A stretch of DNA of 20,589 nucleotides from an uncultured Alphaproteobacteria bacterium (GCA_934273635.1 CAKQSV010000018.1:1-20589), one strand, 5' to 3'; counted from the stretch's first letter, positions 1 through 7,375 are shown. A program made the numbers and translations. Notes: generated from the letters alone by a model not told the origin.

Positions 1-2430
1 CTTATATCATCATCAGGCGCCAACCTCGTAGATCAAATCAAACCCAACCTTACAACTAGGTCAAAACCTACAACTTCATATACCAAATATGCGAGTGTGA
101 GTTTTTTGCAACCGGAGACAAAGTTAGACTTTAACGGGGGCGAGCCGGACGCGCGCACGATGTGTTTATCCGCCGGTTATGGGATGCAGGTGAGCAGTTG
201 CACCGCGCGGGGCAAAAACAGCAGTTTGTTATGTCCGCATGACAACACTTATACCGACGCTTGTTGTGACAAAGAATATAATTACACCGCGGATTCATCA
301 TGCAGTCATAACGCCGTGCTCTCAAGCTCGTTTTGCAAGCGTACATCGGGCGAAAGTGCCGTCAAGTATTATAAATGCGAGTGTCCGGCGAGCGCGTACC
401 CCTATCAGAAAGAGAGCGACTGTCCCAACGGGTATCGCATAGACTACAACCCCGCCAAAACCTGTGAGGCGAACGGGGAAAAGCGTTATGCGGCGTGTAT
501 GCCAAAGACGTATAAGGATTGCAGTCAAGAAGGGATTGTGAACGGAGCAAAAGGCGGTTTGGTCGGCAGCGGCAGTCAAGGGTTTGGGATGTTGGCGGAC
601 GGTACGGTTGTTTATGAAAAATGTATGTGTCCGTCACAGTTTATTTATTCTGACTGTGACACGTTTTTGATTGACGAGAGCGCCTCGTGTTATAATGACG
701 GGCACTATTATTACAAAGCCGGCAACTGTTACGCCGGTTGCAGTGATAACGGCAGTACGGATATTGACTATTATTACAAGCAATCAGCGATGCGTTGTTT
801 GTTTGACGATATGGGGATTATCAGTAGCACCTCACCCGATAAACAATATGACAATGTTATTAATATCAACTTTGGAGACAAAGACAAAGCCCTGTGCACG
901 CGGGTGATAGACGGCTCGGAGCAAGTGAGCAAGCAGACGTGCGCGGAGTTGGGATATGTGTATAGCGAAGACGAATGCCCCGATAAAGATAATTTGATTT
1001 TGCGGTGTCCGTCGAACGATAAGAAAGTTTGGTGTATGAACGCCAACGGCTGTATGAATTATCCGGTGAGCGGCGAGGCGTGTAATCTGGGCGCGAAGGT
1101 GAGCTACTGCGGGTCGGATCATCGGCGGTGCATTTATGACGACAGCGAGTGCAACCGCAACTGGAACGCGGGACAGCACAACGGCGGTTATGGTGGGACA
1201 ACTGCCAAATGCTGCAAGGACGGTTGGGATTATATCAACGGCAAATGCGTGGAGCACGATTGCGGCAATGTGGCGTATTTGTATCCGTACGGCGATAAAT
1301 ATCCGATTGAAGAGGCGGCGGCGAACGGCGAGAGCAGTATTACGATGTGCAAGTCGGGGGACAAGGTTTATTACGGCTACGCGCAGTGCAAAGGCTGCGG
1401 CTATGGCGACACCTACACATCTAACAGCTGTGATGACTTGTGGCAACCGGCGGCGGATTCTCCGCACCGTTGTGTCTGCAAAACCGATGGTTTGCCTTAT
1501 GACAACGTGACGTTGTATTTGAACGGTTCATCAGGGACGTTGGGCGTGCTTAAAACCTGTCGGGATACAGATGCGACCTACTATGGCTATGAGTATTGTC
1601 AGCGGGGATACTCGCCCCAAAACGGAACTTGTCCGCAATGGTTTTTTTGCCGTGGTAATGCGCAAGCGCCTTATTATTGGGCGGATACGCTCGTAGTGGA
1701 TGACGGAGAAAAGGTCAGCAAAAAATGCACGGCGGAAGAAGAGGCTAAATGCGCGGTTAATGATAATCTGTGCACCCGTTGTACAAATGAGACCCTGTCT
1801 TATGTTTATAATACTTATGAAGATAAAAATAGTGTTTGTTACGGTTATCAGTGTGACGAGAGCGGCAAGTGCTGTCCAAAAACGAAGCCTTATTTGGTAG
1901 GGATGGTTGATGGGCAATATTATGGCACTTGTTATAATATCTGCCACATAGAAAACGGTGGTTGTCAGGAAGACGATGTGGTTTATTATCACGATAATCT
2001 TATCGGTGTGGTTTTGAAGAAAAACGGCTCGACTGTGGTGATTGTGTCTTTGGAAAATACGGCGGCGACAATGGATTGGAACAAGGCAATGGAGTATGCC
2101 GCCAATTATGCGCCGAGCGGTTTGGAAAGCGACGCCTCTTTCGGACGCGGAAAGTGGAAACTGCCGAGTTATGATGTGTTATACCGGCGTGGTTGGATAA
2201 GTGGCGGCTTGACTCGCATTAGGGGAATTATTCGCAAATTGGCGAAAGAGACCGGAAAAAGCTACTATTACAACGAAAATAATCAATGGTCATCTTTGGA
2301 GAATAAAACACCGAATAGTGCTATATATGACTGCGCCGGTGCCTATATTAGCCATACGAATATGCCGACTTGTGAAGATAAGTTGACGTACAAACGTACT
2401 GCGCTTCCGGTGGTGGAATATGTGAAATAG
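1..2430 (+). CDS. Cysteine-rich repeat protein with DUF1566-like C-terminus (5' partial)
   Basis: The reading frame is open from base 1 to the TAG at 2428-2430 (809 codons visible), so the gene starts outside the window; the GTG at 97 has no Shine-Dalgarno and is unlikely to be the start. The protein is very rich in Cys, Tyr, Gly and Asn, with degenerate repeats in which motifs such as YPY, YYK-C-C and C-x-x-GY recur, suggesting many disulfides and therefore an extracytoplasmic place. The last ~120 residues (WNKAMEYA, GRGKWKLPSYDVLY, QWSSLE) resemble the DUF1566/Lcl C-terminal fold found at the end of bacterial surface proteins; that match is from memory. It lies 7 bases before a second gene of the same type, so the two are probably co-transcribed paralogues. 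Surface adhesion or a wall-associated role is inference only; the signal peptide would be outside the window. Confidence 0.8.
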   Translation, partial: LISSSGANLVDQIKPNLTTRSKPTTSYTKYASVSFLQPETKLDFNGGEPDARTMCLSAGYGMQVSSCTARGKNSSLLCPHDNTYTDACCDKEYNYTADSSCSHNAVLSSSFCKRTSGESAVKYYKCECPASAYPYQKESDCPNGYRIDYNPAKTCEANGEKRYAACMPKTYKDCSQEGIVNGAKGGLVGSGSQGFGMLADGTVVYEKCMCPSQFIYSDCDTFLIDESASCYNDGHYYYKAGNCYAGCSDNGSTDIDYYYKQSAMRCLFDDMGIISSTSPDKQYDNVININFGDKDKALCTRVIDGSEQVSKQTCAELGYVYSEDECPDKDNLILRCPSNDKKVWCMNANGCMNYPVSGEACNLGAKVSYCGSDHRRCIYDDSECNRNWNAGQHNGGYGGTTAKCCKDGWDYINGKCVEHDCGNVAYLYPYGDKYPIEEAAANGESSITMCKSGDKVYYGYAQCKGCGYGDTYTSNSCDDLWQPAADSPHRCVCKTDGLPYDNVTLYLNGSSGTLGVLKTCRDTDATYYGYEYCQRGYSPQNGTCPQWFFCRGNAQAPYYWADTLVVDDGEKVSKKCTAEEEAKCAVNDNLCTRCTNETLSYVYNTYEDKNSVCYGYQCDESGKCCPKTKPYLVGMVDGQYYGTCYNICHIENGGCQEDDVVYYHDNLIGVVLKKNGSTVVIVSLENTAATMDWNKAMEYAANYAPSGLESDASFGRGKWKLPSYDVLYRRGWISGGLTRIRGIIRKLAKETGKSYYYNENNQWSSLENKTPNSAIYDCAGAYISHTNMPTCEDKLTYKRTALPVVEYVK

Positions 2431-2437
2431 GAGAACG

Positions 2438-3751
2438 ATGATGAGACGAATAGAAATATTGGCAACGTGGTTTTGTTTGAGTTCTTCAGTGGCATGGGGC
2501 GCGCTGTATAATAACGATGTTCCCGAGTGCGCGGCGTTGGGTTATGATATGAGCTTGAGCGAGTGTCAGAGTCAAATGCAGAGCTTGCTCGGTGGTGATG
2601 AGGCGAAAAAGTATAATCCGTTGCACTGCCCGTATGACTATAATAAAGTGAAGTGTTGGAAGAATAACTGCGGCGGATATACGATTGCCGAGCCTAATGC
2701 GAATTTTGAGGCGGAAGAGTGCCTGTTGGGCATAGATGGCGGCAAGGTGCAAAAGATGTATCGTTATAAGAGTTGTATGGGCAAAGACGGCGTGAACTAT
2801 CGCTATAATAACGGCGACTGTATCGACCGTTGCAACCTTAATGATTATCCTTATGACACACCTCCGGGGAGTTTGTACGGTAAGGTCGAAAGTTGTTATG
2901 ATGACGCTATGCACTATGGCTATTCGGCGTGCAACGAGGGTTTTGGCAAGTTGGTGAACGGCGAATATGTGCCCAACAACGGCCGTTGCGATATGCTGAT
3001 TTGCGATATTAACGAATATCCGTATTTTGAGCGTCCGGATGACAGCCGCGGTGAGATTGAAGTTTGCGTGGGCGGTACCAATAAATATTATCGCTTTAAT
3101 AAAGAAAGTTGTGAGAAAAACGGTTATCAATACAAAGGCGGAGTGTGTCGCAAGAGCTTTGATATTACACAGAAAAGTTTTGTTGATGTACGGTTTGGCG
3201 ATGCGCTGACGTATAAAGGGACGGAGATTGCGGCTATTGTTCACACACCCGATAAGGTTGATAACAGGTATCTGGCAGTGCAGAAAATAGAAAATGCCGG
3301 ACGTAACGGACCGGCTGACAGTGCCATTGATGAGTTGCCTTTATATCCTAAAATGGAAGATGCGCTTAAGGATTTTAGGGGTAAATGCAACACAAAAAAG
3401 TTTTATGAGGCGATTAAGGAAAATGTTGACCACCAACAAATGGAGCGTGCTTATAATTATTATCCTTCTGTTTGCGGTAAAGATAATGAGTATTGCGGGG
3501 CAGGGCATTGGTATGTTCCCGCGCTCGGGGAAGTTGATTTTATGTTGGATCCTTCGGTTTATTATGTGTCAAAGAAGGTCACACATCAGTGGAGTGTGGA
3601 GGCATATACAACATCGACGCAGGCTTCAAAAAACGCACTGTGGGGAATTTGGGTCGGTAACGGCAGTTACTACCATTTACAGTTTTTGACGGATTTTTTT
3701 CATGGCGCGTTTTATATCGAATTTGGTCCAAATAAGTTGACGTGCGAGTGA
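2438..3751 (+). CDS. Secreted cysteine-rich repeat protein, DUF1566-like C-terminus
   Basis: This is a 437-residue paralogue-like partner of the upstream gene. AGGAG at 2429-2433 overlaps the previous stop; ATG 2438 is 4 bases away and ATG 2441 is 7 bases away, so the second Met may be used. The N-terminus (MMRRIEILATWFCLSSSVAWG) is a signal peptide with a likely cut near SVAWG-A. The middle has at least three ~55-residue degenerate units with NDYPY or NEYPY, a Gly, a Cys, then YGYxxC or YYRFNKESC. Residues ~355-437 (AGHWYVPALGEVDF, HQWSVEAYTTS, WGIWVGNGSYY) look DUF1566-like. Expected to be exported and disulfide-rich; function unknown. The gene ends in TGA immediately followed by a repeat-rich spacer. 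Confidence 0.82.
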   Translation: MMRRIEILATWFCLSSSVAWGALYNNDVPECAALGYDMSLSECQSQMQSLLGGDEAKKYNPLHCPYDYNKVKCWKNNCGGYTIAEPNANFEAEECLLGIDGGKVQKMYRYKSCMGKDGVNYRYNNGDCIDRCNLNDYPYDTPPGSLYGKVESCYDDAMHYGYSACNEGFGKLVNGEYVPNNGRCDMLICDINEYPYFERPDDSRGEIEVCVGGTNKYYRFNKESCEKNGYQYKGGVCRKSFDITQKSFVDVRFGDALTYKGTEIAAIVHTPDKVDNRYLAVQKIENAGRNGPADSAIDELPLYPKMEDALKDFRGKCNTKKFYEAIKENVDHQQMERAYNYYPSVCGKDNEYCGAGHWYVPALGEVDFMLDPSVYYVSKKVTHQWSVEAYTTSTQASKNALWGIWVGNGSYYHLQFLTDFFHGAFYIEFGPNKLTCE

Positions 3752-3809
3752 TAAGGATTCTTGTGGTGCGCCTCTCTAAATTTTTAGAGAGGGAGGGATA
3801 AGGATTCTT
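3751..3809. repeat. Palindrome CTCTCTAAATTTTTAGAGAG framed by 12-base direct repeats
   Basis: A perfect 22-base inverted repeat (3771-3792; 10-base arms, TT centre) sits between two exact copies of ATAAGGATTCTT at 3751-3762 and 3798-3809. The palindrome recurs at 20443-20466 and half of it at 20295-20313. The first direct repeat begins at the last base of the preceding stop codon. It may act as a weak transcription end for the Cys-rich pair, or be a small mobile or REP-like element. Confidence 0.75.
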
Positions 3810-3816
3810 TGGTTTA

Positions 3817-3853
3817 ACTAGATTGCTTCGGTGGCGAGCACCTCGCAATGACG
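3817..3853. repeat. REP-like dispersed element (GATTGCTTCG...CTCGCAATGACG)
   Basis: The stretch TAGATTGCTTCG, a GC-rich centre, then CCTCGCAATGACG matches a dispersed intergenic repeat type that I recall from several bacterial groups. A second CGCAATGACG lies just downstream (3868-3877). An inverted, degraded relative is at 20236-20270 (GTCATTGTGAG...GGCAATCT), and another possible one at 9609-9650. Assignment is by memory of the motif and not by search. Confidence 0.5.
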
Positions 3854-3970
3854 ATGATAAAACGGCGCAATGACGTTTGGGGTAGGGCGGGTTCTGTGAT
3901 GAGGTATGAGGAGGTGTAGTAAATTTCTGCTCGCGATTGTTTTTTTGGGTGGGGCATAAAAACTCAGGGG

Positions 3971-4000
3971 TTGCAATTTTTGATAGTTTTGTTATATAAT
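3971..4000 (+). promoter_or_regulatory. Sigma-70-type promoter ahead of the GNAT gene
   Basis: TTGCAA at 3971-3976 and a perfect TATAAT at 3995-4000 are separated by 18 bases. Transcription would start near 4007, giving a leader of about 185 bases before the acetyltransferase start at 4192. The leader contains a small hairpin (GACCT-ATTC-AGGTC followed by T-rich sequence, about 4107-4127) and a possible short ORF. The rest of the 3810-4191 spacer shows nothing else I can support. Confidence 0.6.
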
Positions 4001-4057
4001 AAAGGTGCGAAGGGGAGGAATCCTTGTTCGCATTGGGTTAACAACTATGGAGTTTTT

Positions 4058-4189
4058 ATGTTAAAACTTTCGCGAGTCACTGCGGTATGTGAATATAATT
4101 ATTGTGACCTATTCAGGTCTGATTTTTTGAACCATGTCGGTTGCAATTTTTCTTTTTGTGAGGGCGCAAACGTTCTGAAAGGAGTGTAA
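4058..4189 (+). CDS. Possible 43-codon leader ORF (doubtful)
   Basis: The ORF starts at ATG 4058 (weak TGGAG 5 bases upstream, 4048-4052) and ends 2 bases before the GNAT start, with its stop next to that gene's ribosome site. The 43-residue product (MLKLSRVTAVCEYNYCDLFR...) has four Cys but no recognisable domain. Its position fits translational coupling or a leader peptide. It could equally be a chance ORF in an untranslated leader. Confidence 0.2.
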   Translation: MLKLSRVTAVCEYNYCDLFRSDFLNHVGCNFSFCEGANVLKGV

Positions 4190-4191
4190 CT

Positions 4192-4716
4192 ATGCTCAGT
4201 TTCAGAACTAATTTAAGACATGATGACCCTCAGATTATTGCTCAAATAGCTGCGTCTACGGGCTTTTTTGATAATCATGATGTGCAGGTCAATTTTGACA
4301 TTGCCAGTCATCTTTTGCATCATCAAGACACAAATCATCAATATCTGTTTGCCGAGTATGACGGTAAAACGGTGGCTTATGCGTGCTTTGCGGAGCTCAA
4401 TGACGCTCGCGCCGGTACTTATGAGTTGCATTGGTTGTCAACACACAATCAATATCGCGGCTTGGGTATCGGAAAACAGTTGATGCACAATCTTCTGAGC
4501 TTGTTGCGTCAACGCGGGGCGCATCGGTTGTATGTTAAGACCGATAGCACGGAGCAATATGTTCCGACACGGGCGTTTTATGAAAAATGCGGCTTTAAGC
4601 TTTGCGCGGTGTTGCCTGACTATTACGGGCGTGAGGATAATTGCTGCATTTATTGCTTGAATCTTGATGCCGATGCTATGGGTGTTTTTGACGAGGAATA
4701 CGCCGCCGCGGAGTAA
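4192..4716 (+). CDS. GNAT-family N-acetyltransferase
   Basis: The 174-residue protein carries the acetyl-CoA binding signature of the GNAT fold, QYRGLGIGKQLM (residues ~84-95, the R/Q-x-x-G-x-G/A loop), followed by the motif-B segment TRAFYEKCGF (~124-133) with its usual aromatic and Gly. AAAGGAG (4178-4184) lies 7 bases before the ATG. Substrate cannot be told: the family acetylates amino groups of small molecules or proteins. The N-terminal part (residues 1-50, His-rich HHQDTNHQY) is not diagnostic. It has its own promoter and lies 53 bases before the glycosyltransferase, so the two may be one transcript, but I see no functional link. Confidence 0.88.
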   Translation: MLSFRTNLRHDDPQIIAQIAASTGFFDNHDVQVNFDIASHLLHHQDTNHQYLFAEYDGKTVAYACFAELNDARAGTYELHWLSTHNQYRGLGIGKQLMHNLLSLLRQRGAHRLYVKTDSTEQYVPTRAFYEKCGFKLCAVLPDYYGREDNCCIYCLNLDADAMGVFDEEYAAAE

Positions 4717-4769
4717 TTGTTGATTTATCGGTAAATTTGTGATAACAGAAGCATTAGGAGTAGGTGTCT

Positions 4770-5576
4770 ATGGTTAATGTTTCTGTTATACTGCCGGTTT
4801 ATAATTGCCAAAAATATTTAAAGCACTCTATACAATCGGTGTTGAATCAGACCTATGAAAATTGGGAGCTGATTGTGGTGGACGATGCCTCAACCGATGG
4901 TTCGTTGGCAGAGGCTAGGCGTTTGGCTGAAAATAATCCGAAAATTAAAGTATTCAGCATGCCTGAAAACAAAGGCGTGAGCGCTTGTCGCAATTTTGCC
5001 ATAGAACACGCCAAGGGGCGGTATTTGGCATTTCTGGATTCCGATGATTTGTGGGCAAAAAACAAACTTTCCGCGCAGTTGATGTTTATGAGTCAAAGGA
5101 AGGCGGCGTTGTCGCACACTTCTTATTCCTTTGTGAACGAGAAAGGGCGGATTATGAAAATGGGGCAGGTTGATGTTGATGAAAGTATCGACTTGCCGAA
5201 ATATATGAAAACCACCCAAATCGGGATGTCGACGGTGATGATTGATCGCAAGCAGATTGAGACGGTGCGGTTTCCGAACGATAGGGATTTGTGCGAGGAT
5301 GCGCGCACGTGGATGCACTTTTTGCGGCACGGGCAAAAGTTTTACGGGGTGAATCAGGTGCTGACGCTGTATCGGGTGCGGCAAAATCAGTTGAGTAAAA
5401 ATAAGGCGAAAATGGCGCAAAATACCCTTAAAAGATATTGGAACGAACGCAATTTGCCTGCTTATAAACGCTTGTATTACTTTATGAATTATGCCTGCAA
5501 CGGGTTTGCTAAACGGATGCGCTCTACTGAGATCAGCCCCGAGGTCGCGGCACAGTTTAATTATAATCAGCGATGA
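4770..5576 (+). CDS. Family 2 (GT-A) glycosyltransferase
   Basis: Residues 3-11 (VSVILPVYN) and ELIVVDDASTDGS are the nucleotide-sugar binding start of GT2 enzymes; FLDSDDLW near residue 93 gives the metal-binding DxD-type motif, and CEDARTW near 175 is in the place of the catalytic ED motif. The whole protein is 268 residues, a single catalytic domain with no membrane segment, so a cytosolic enzyme transferring a sugar for LPS, capsule or glycoprotein is likely. AGGAG (4756-4760) is 9 bases from ATG 4770 but only 3 from the in-frame GTG 4764, so I take ATG. Acceptor and sugar are unknown. It directly precedes the ribosomal genes, where many bacteria have secE-nusG. Confidence 0.87.
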   Translation: MVNVSVILPVYNCQKYLKHSIQSVLNQTYENWELIVVDDASTDGSLAEARRLAENNPKIKVFSMPENKGVSACRNFAIEHAKGRYLAFLDSDDLWAKNKLSAQLMFMSQRKAALSHTSYSFVNEKGRIMKMGQVDVDESIDLPKYMKTTQIGMSTVMIDRKQIETVRFPNDRDLCEDARTWMHFLRHGQKFYGVNQVLTLYRVRQNQLSKNKAKMAQNTLKRYWNERNLPAYKRLYYFMNYACNGFAKRMRSTEISPEVAAQFNYNQR

Positions 5577-5592
5577 AATGTGAAGAAAATAC

Positions 5593-5620
5593 TTGTAATA
5601 TTTTTAAGTTGTGTTATATG
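5593..5620 (+). promoter_or_regulatory. Candidate promoter for rplK-rplA
   Basis: TTGTAA (5593-5598) and TATATG (5615-5620) are 16 bases apart, leaving a leader of about 130 bases before rplK. A perfect TATAAT at 5690-5695 lies nearer the gene but has no convincing -35 box. A small GAGCG-AAT-CGCTC hairpin (5657-5669) with a T-run 12 bases later (5682-5687) lies between them. Confidence 0.4.
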
Positions 5621-5694
5621 AAAGTGTCTTTTTTGAGGGCGAGTCTGCTTGTTGATGAGCGAATCGCTCCGCGGGACAATGTTTTTTAATATAA

Positions 5695-5733
5695 TTTGTG
5701 GGAGACTTGCCATAGTCTTGAGTTTACCACAAA
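5695..5733 (+). promoter_or_regulatory. Candidate L1-binding autoregulatory hairpin in the rplK leader
   Basis: TTTGTGG (5695-5701) pairs perfectly with CCACAAA (5727-5733). Inside, AGACT (5703-5707) pairs with AGTCT (5714-5718) around the loop TGCCAT, leaving an asymmetric internal loop on the 3' side. The L11 operon is known to be repressed by L1 binding a leader hairpin that mimics its 23S site, and this structure is in the right place just before the rplK ribosome site (AGAGGG, 5745-5750). That it binds L1 is inference. Confidence 0.45.
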
Positions 5734-5754
5734 CCTGTTTTAATAGAGGGAAAA

Positions 5755-6192
5755 ATGGCTAAATCTAAAAAGAAAATTTTAGGCTTAATTAAGCTGCAAA
5801 TCCCCGCCGGAAAAGCAAACCCTTCTCCGCCGGTCGGTCCTGCTCTTGGTCAAAAGGGCTTGAATATTATGGAATTTTGTAAGGCTTTCAATGCTGCTAC
5901 GCAAAAAATGGAACCGGGTATTCCTGTTCCTGTTGTTATCACAGCGTTTGAAGACAAGTCTTTCACTTTTGTAACCAAGCTTCCTCCTGTTGCTTATTAC
6001 ATTAAGACCGCCGCTAAAGTTAAATCAGCTTCTAAAGAACCTGGTAAGACTTTTGTTGGTGAAATCACTCTTGCTCAGGTTAAAGAAATTGCTGAAACTA
6101 AAATGCCGGATTTGAACTGCTCAACCGTTGAAGCAGCTATGAATATGGTTAAAGGTCAGGCCGTTTCTATGGGCATTAAGGTAGTGGAGTAA
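5755..6192 (+). CDS. rplK: 50S ribosomal protein L11
   Basis: The 145-residue protein is close to the family's 141-143. The N-terminal domain has KLQIPAGKANPSPPVGPALG (residues ~13-32), the Pro-rich segment that contacts translation factors and class I release factors, and NIMEFCKAFN follows. The C-terminal RNA-binding domain includes YIKTAAK and the ending GQAVSMGIKVVE. L11 forms the GTPase-associated centre on 23S rRNA with L10/L12. AGAGGG precedes ATG by 4 bases. It is followed after 4 bases by rplA, the usual order. The upstream neighbour is a glycosyltransferase and not nusG. Confidence 0.98.
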   Translation: MAKSKKKILGLIKLQIPAGKANPSPPVGPALGQKGLNIMEFCKAFNAATQKMEPGIPVPVVITAFEDKSFTFVTKLPPVAYYIKTAAKVKSASKEPGKTFVGEITLAQVKEIAETKMPDLNCSTVEAAMNMVKGQAVSMGIKVVE

Positions 6193-6196
6193 GATA

Positions 6197-6877
6197 ATGG
6201 GAAAAAGAATCGAAAATGCTTATAAAACAGTAAACAAAGATCAGGCTTATAGCTTGGCTGAAGCTGTTAAAATCGTAAAAGCTAACGCTACCGCTAAATT
6301 TGATGAAACTATTGATTTGGCTATCAATTTGGGCGTTGATCCGAAGTATGCTGACCAGATGGTTCGCGGCGTTTGCGCTTTGCCGAACGGTTCTGGTAAG
6401 AAAGTTCGCGTTGCCGTATTTGCTCAGGGTGAAAAAGCCGATGAGGCTAAAGCCGCCGGTGCTGATATTGTTGGCGCAGAGAACTTGGTTGATTCCATTA
6501 TGGCCGGAAAAGTTGACTTCGACCGTTGCATTGCCACCCCTGATATGATGGGCATGGCCGGTCGCGTTGCTCGCGTTTTGGGTCCTAAGGGCTTGATGCC
6601 AAACCCGAAATTGGGCACTGTTACCGCTGATGTTGCAACTGCCGTTAAAAACGCTAAAGCCGGTGAAGTTCAATTCCGTGTCGAGAAAAACGGTATTGTT
6701 CATGCCGGTATCGGTAAGGCTTCCTTCACCGAAGAACAGTTGGCCGAAAACGCTAAGGCTTTCATTGAGACCATCATTAAAGCAAAACCTCAAGGTGCTA
6801 AAGGTACTTATATGAAGAAAGTATCACTCAGCAGTACTATGGGGGTTGGCGTTCGCGTCGATTTTTCTAATCTCTAA
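6197..6877 (+). CDS. rplA: 50S ribosomal protein L1
   Basis: The 226-residue protein has the L1 signature: DETIDLAINLGVDPKYADQM (~33-52), GADIVGAENL, and the RNA-binding block RVLGPKGLMPNPKLGTVT (~125-142), ending STMGVGVRVDFSNL. It forms the mobile L1 stalk at the E site and is usually the translational repressor of its own operon. GGAG in the last codons of rplK serves as ribosome site; the genes are 4 bases apart. Unusually, the stop codon and the last few codons lie inside the left arm of a long inverted repeat (6867-6973). Confidence 0.98.
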   Translation: MGKRIENAYKTVNKDQAYSLAEAVKIVKANATAKFDETIDLAINLGVDPKYADQMVRGVCALPNGSGKKVRVAVFAQGEKADEAKAAGADIVGAENLVDSIMAGKVDFDRCIATPDMMGMAGRVARVLGPKGLMPNPKLGTVTADVATAVKNAKAGEVQFRVEKNGIVHAGIGKASFTEEQLAENAKAFIETIIKAKPQGAKGTYMKKVSLSSTMGVGVRVDFSNL

Positions 6878-6973
6878 TATTTTGAGTCCTACGGGCGGTT
6901 ATTTTTCTTATGTACGTTTTTGTACACTGCGAAAAATAACCGCTTCGTATTACTCTAAAATCTTAGAGATTAG
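6867..6973. repeat. Long imperfect palindrome overlapping the rplA stop
   Basis: The left arm 6867-6907 and right arm 6931-6973 are reverse complements over about 40 bases with few mismatches (CTAATCTCTAA...GGCGGTTATTTTTC against GAAAAATAACCGC...TTAGAGATTAG). The 23-base loop itself holds a small hairpin, TGTAC-GTTTTT-GTACA (6911-6926). The rplA stop TAA (6875-6877) is in the left arm. As RNA this would be a very stable stem straight after L1 translation. The same tip is found in the infB-rbfA array. Confidence 0.8.
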
Positions 6974-7124
6974 TCTTTTTTTACGTACGTTTTTGTACAC
7001 TGCGAAAAATAACCGCTCCGTATTACTCTAAAATCTTAGAGATTAGTCTTTTTTATGTACGTTTTTGTACACTTTGAAAAAAATCCCCTTCGTATTATCC
7101 TCAAATCTTAGAGATTAGTTCTTA
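6911..7124 (+). repeat. Three tandem copies of a 72-73 base hairpin unit
   Basis: Units begin at about 6911, 6984 and 7056 (period 73 then 72). Each contains TGTAC-GTTTTT-GTACA, then GAAAAATAACCGC or a variant, then CGTATTA, then CTCTAA-AATC-TTAGAG or a variant, then ATTAG and a T-run. Units 1 and 2 are almost identical; unit 3 is diverged (AAAATCCCCTTCG). They repeat the loop and right arm of the long palindrome. The stem followed by T-run could make each unit a weak terminator, giving graded read-through from rplA to rplJ; that is inference. Copies lie head to tail with no spacers, so this is not a CRISPR. Confidence 0.85.
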
Positions 7125-7175
7125 TAAAAAAATCATTATTAATACATAAAGTTGCATTATTTTTGCAAAAAGTGC

Positions 7176-7204
7176 TTGCAATTTGCTTAAAAAAAGTTTA
7201 ATAG
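7176..7204 (+). promoter_or_regulatory. Candidate promoter for rplJ-rplL
   Basis: TTGCAA (7176-7181), 17 bases, then TAATAG (7199-7204). The -35 box is the same as in the promoter at 3971. Placed after the repeat array and just upstream of the L10 leader, it would let rplJL be transcribed apart from rplKA. The -10 box is a poor match (3 of 6). Confidence 0.4.
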
Positions 7205-7281
7205 TGTGGCTATTGAAAAGTTTTGGTGAGGATAGTTCTTATCCGAGCCGCTCTTCAAAATGCTGTTGCATTTTGATTAAA

Positions 7282-7375
7282 CTGTCCAAGACTGTAGGTG
7301 GTTCTGTTTTTGAGCCCTAAATATCCTACATAGACGGGAGTAATAAATTTCTATTTATATTTTTCTCCTGGACAG
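7282..7375 (+). promoter_or_regulatory. L10 leader RNA (autoregulation of rplJ-rplL)
   Basis: The known ribosomal L10 leader has two conserved strands making a kink-turn-bearing stem. Here they are AAGACTGTAGGTG (7288-7300) and CCTACATAGACGG (7325-7337), with TGTAGG pairing to CCTACA. An outer helix CTGTCC (7282-7287) with GGACAG (7370-7375) closes the structure. L10 (with L12) binds this element to repress translation of its own mRNA. The match to the family consensus is strong by eye. Confidence 0.88.

Noticed and set aside
832..1467. Minus-strand 211-codon open frame
   Set aside because: Antisense to the Cys-rich gene; it reflects that gene's composition (poly Ala/Ile/Val/Arg) and has no ribosome site or family match.
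2486..3244. Minus-strand 252-codon open frame
   Set aside because: Antisense to the second Cys-rich gene, low-complexity Ile/Ala/Val product.
3971..4057. Upstream half of a 72-codon frame before the GNAT gene
   Set aside because: Its start overlaps the promoter's -35 box, so it would not be transcribed from that promoter.
6911..7124. CRISPR-like array
   Set aside because: Units are joined head to tail without unique spacers, and no cas gene is present; it is a tandem hairpin repeat.
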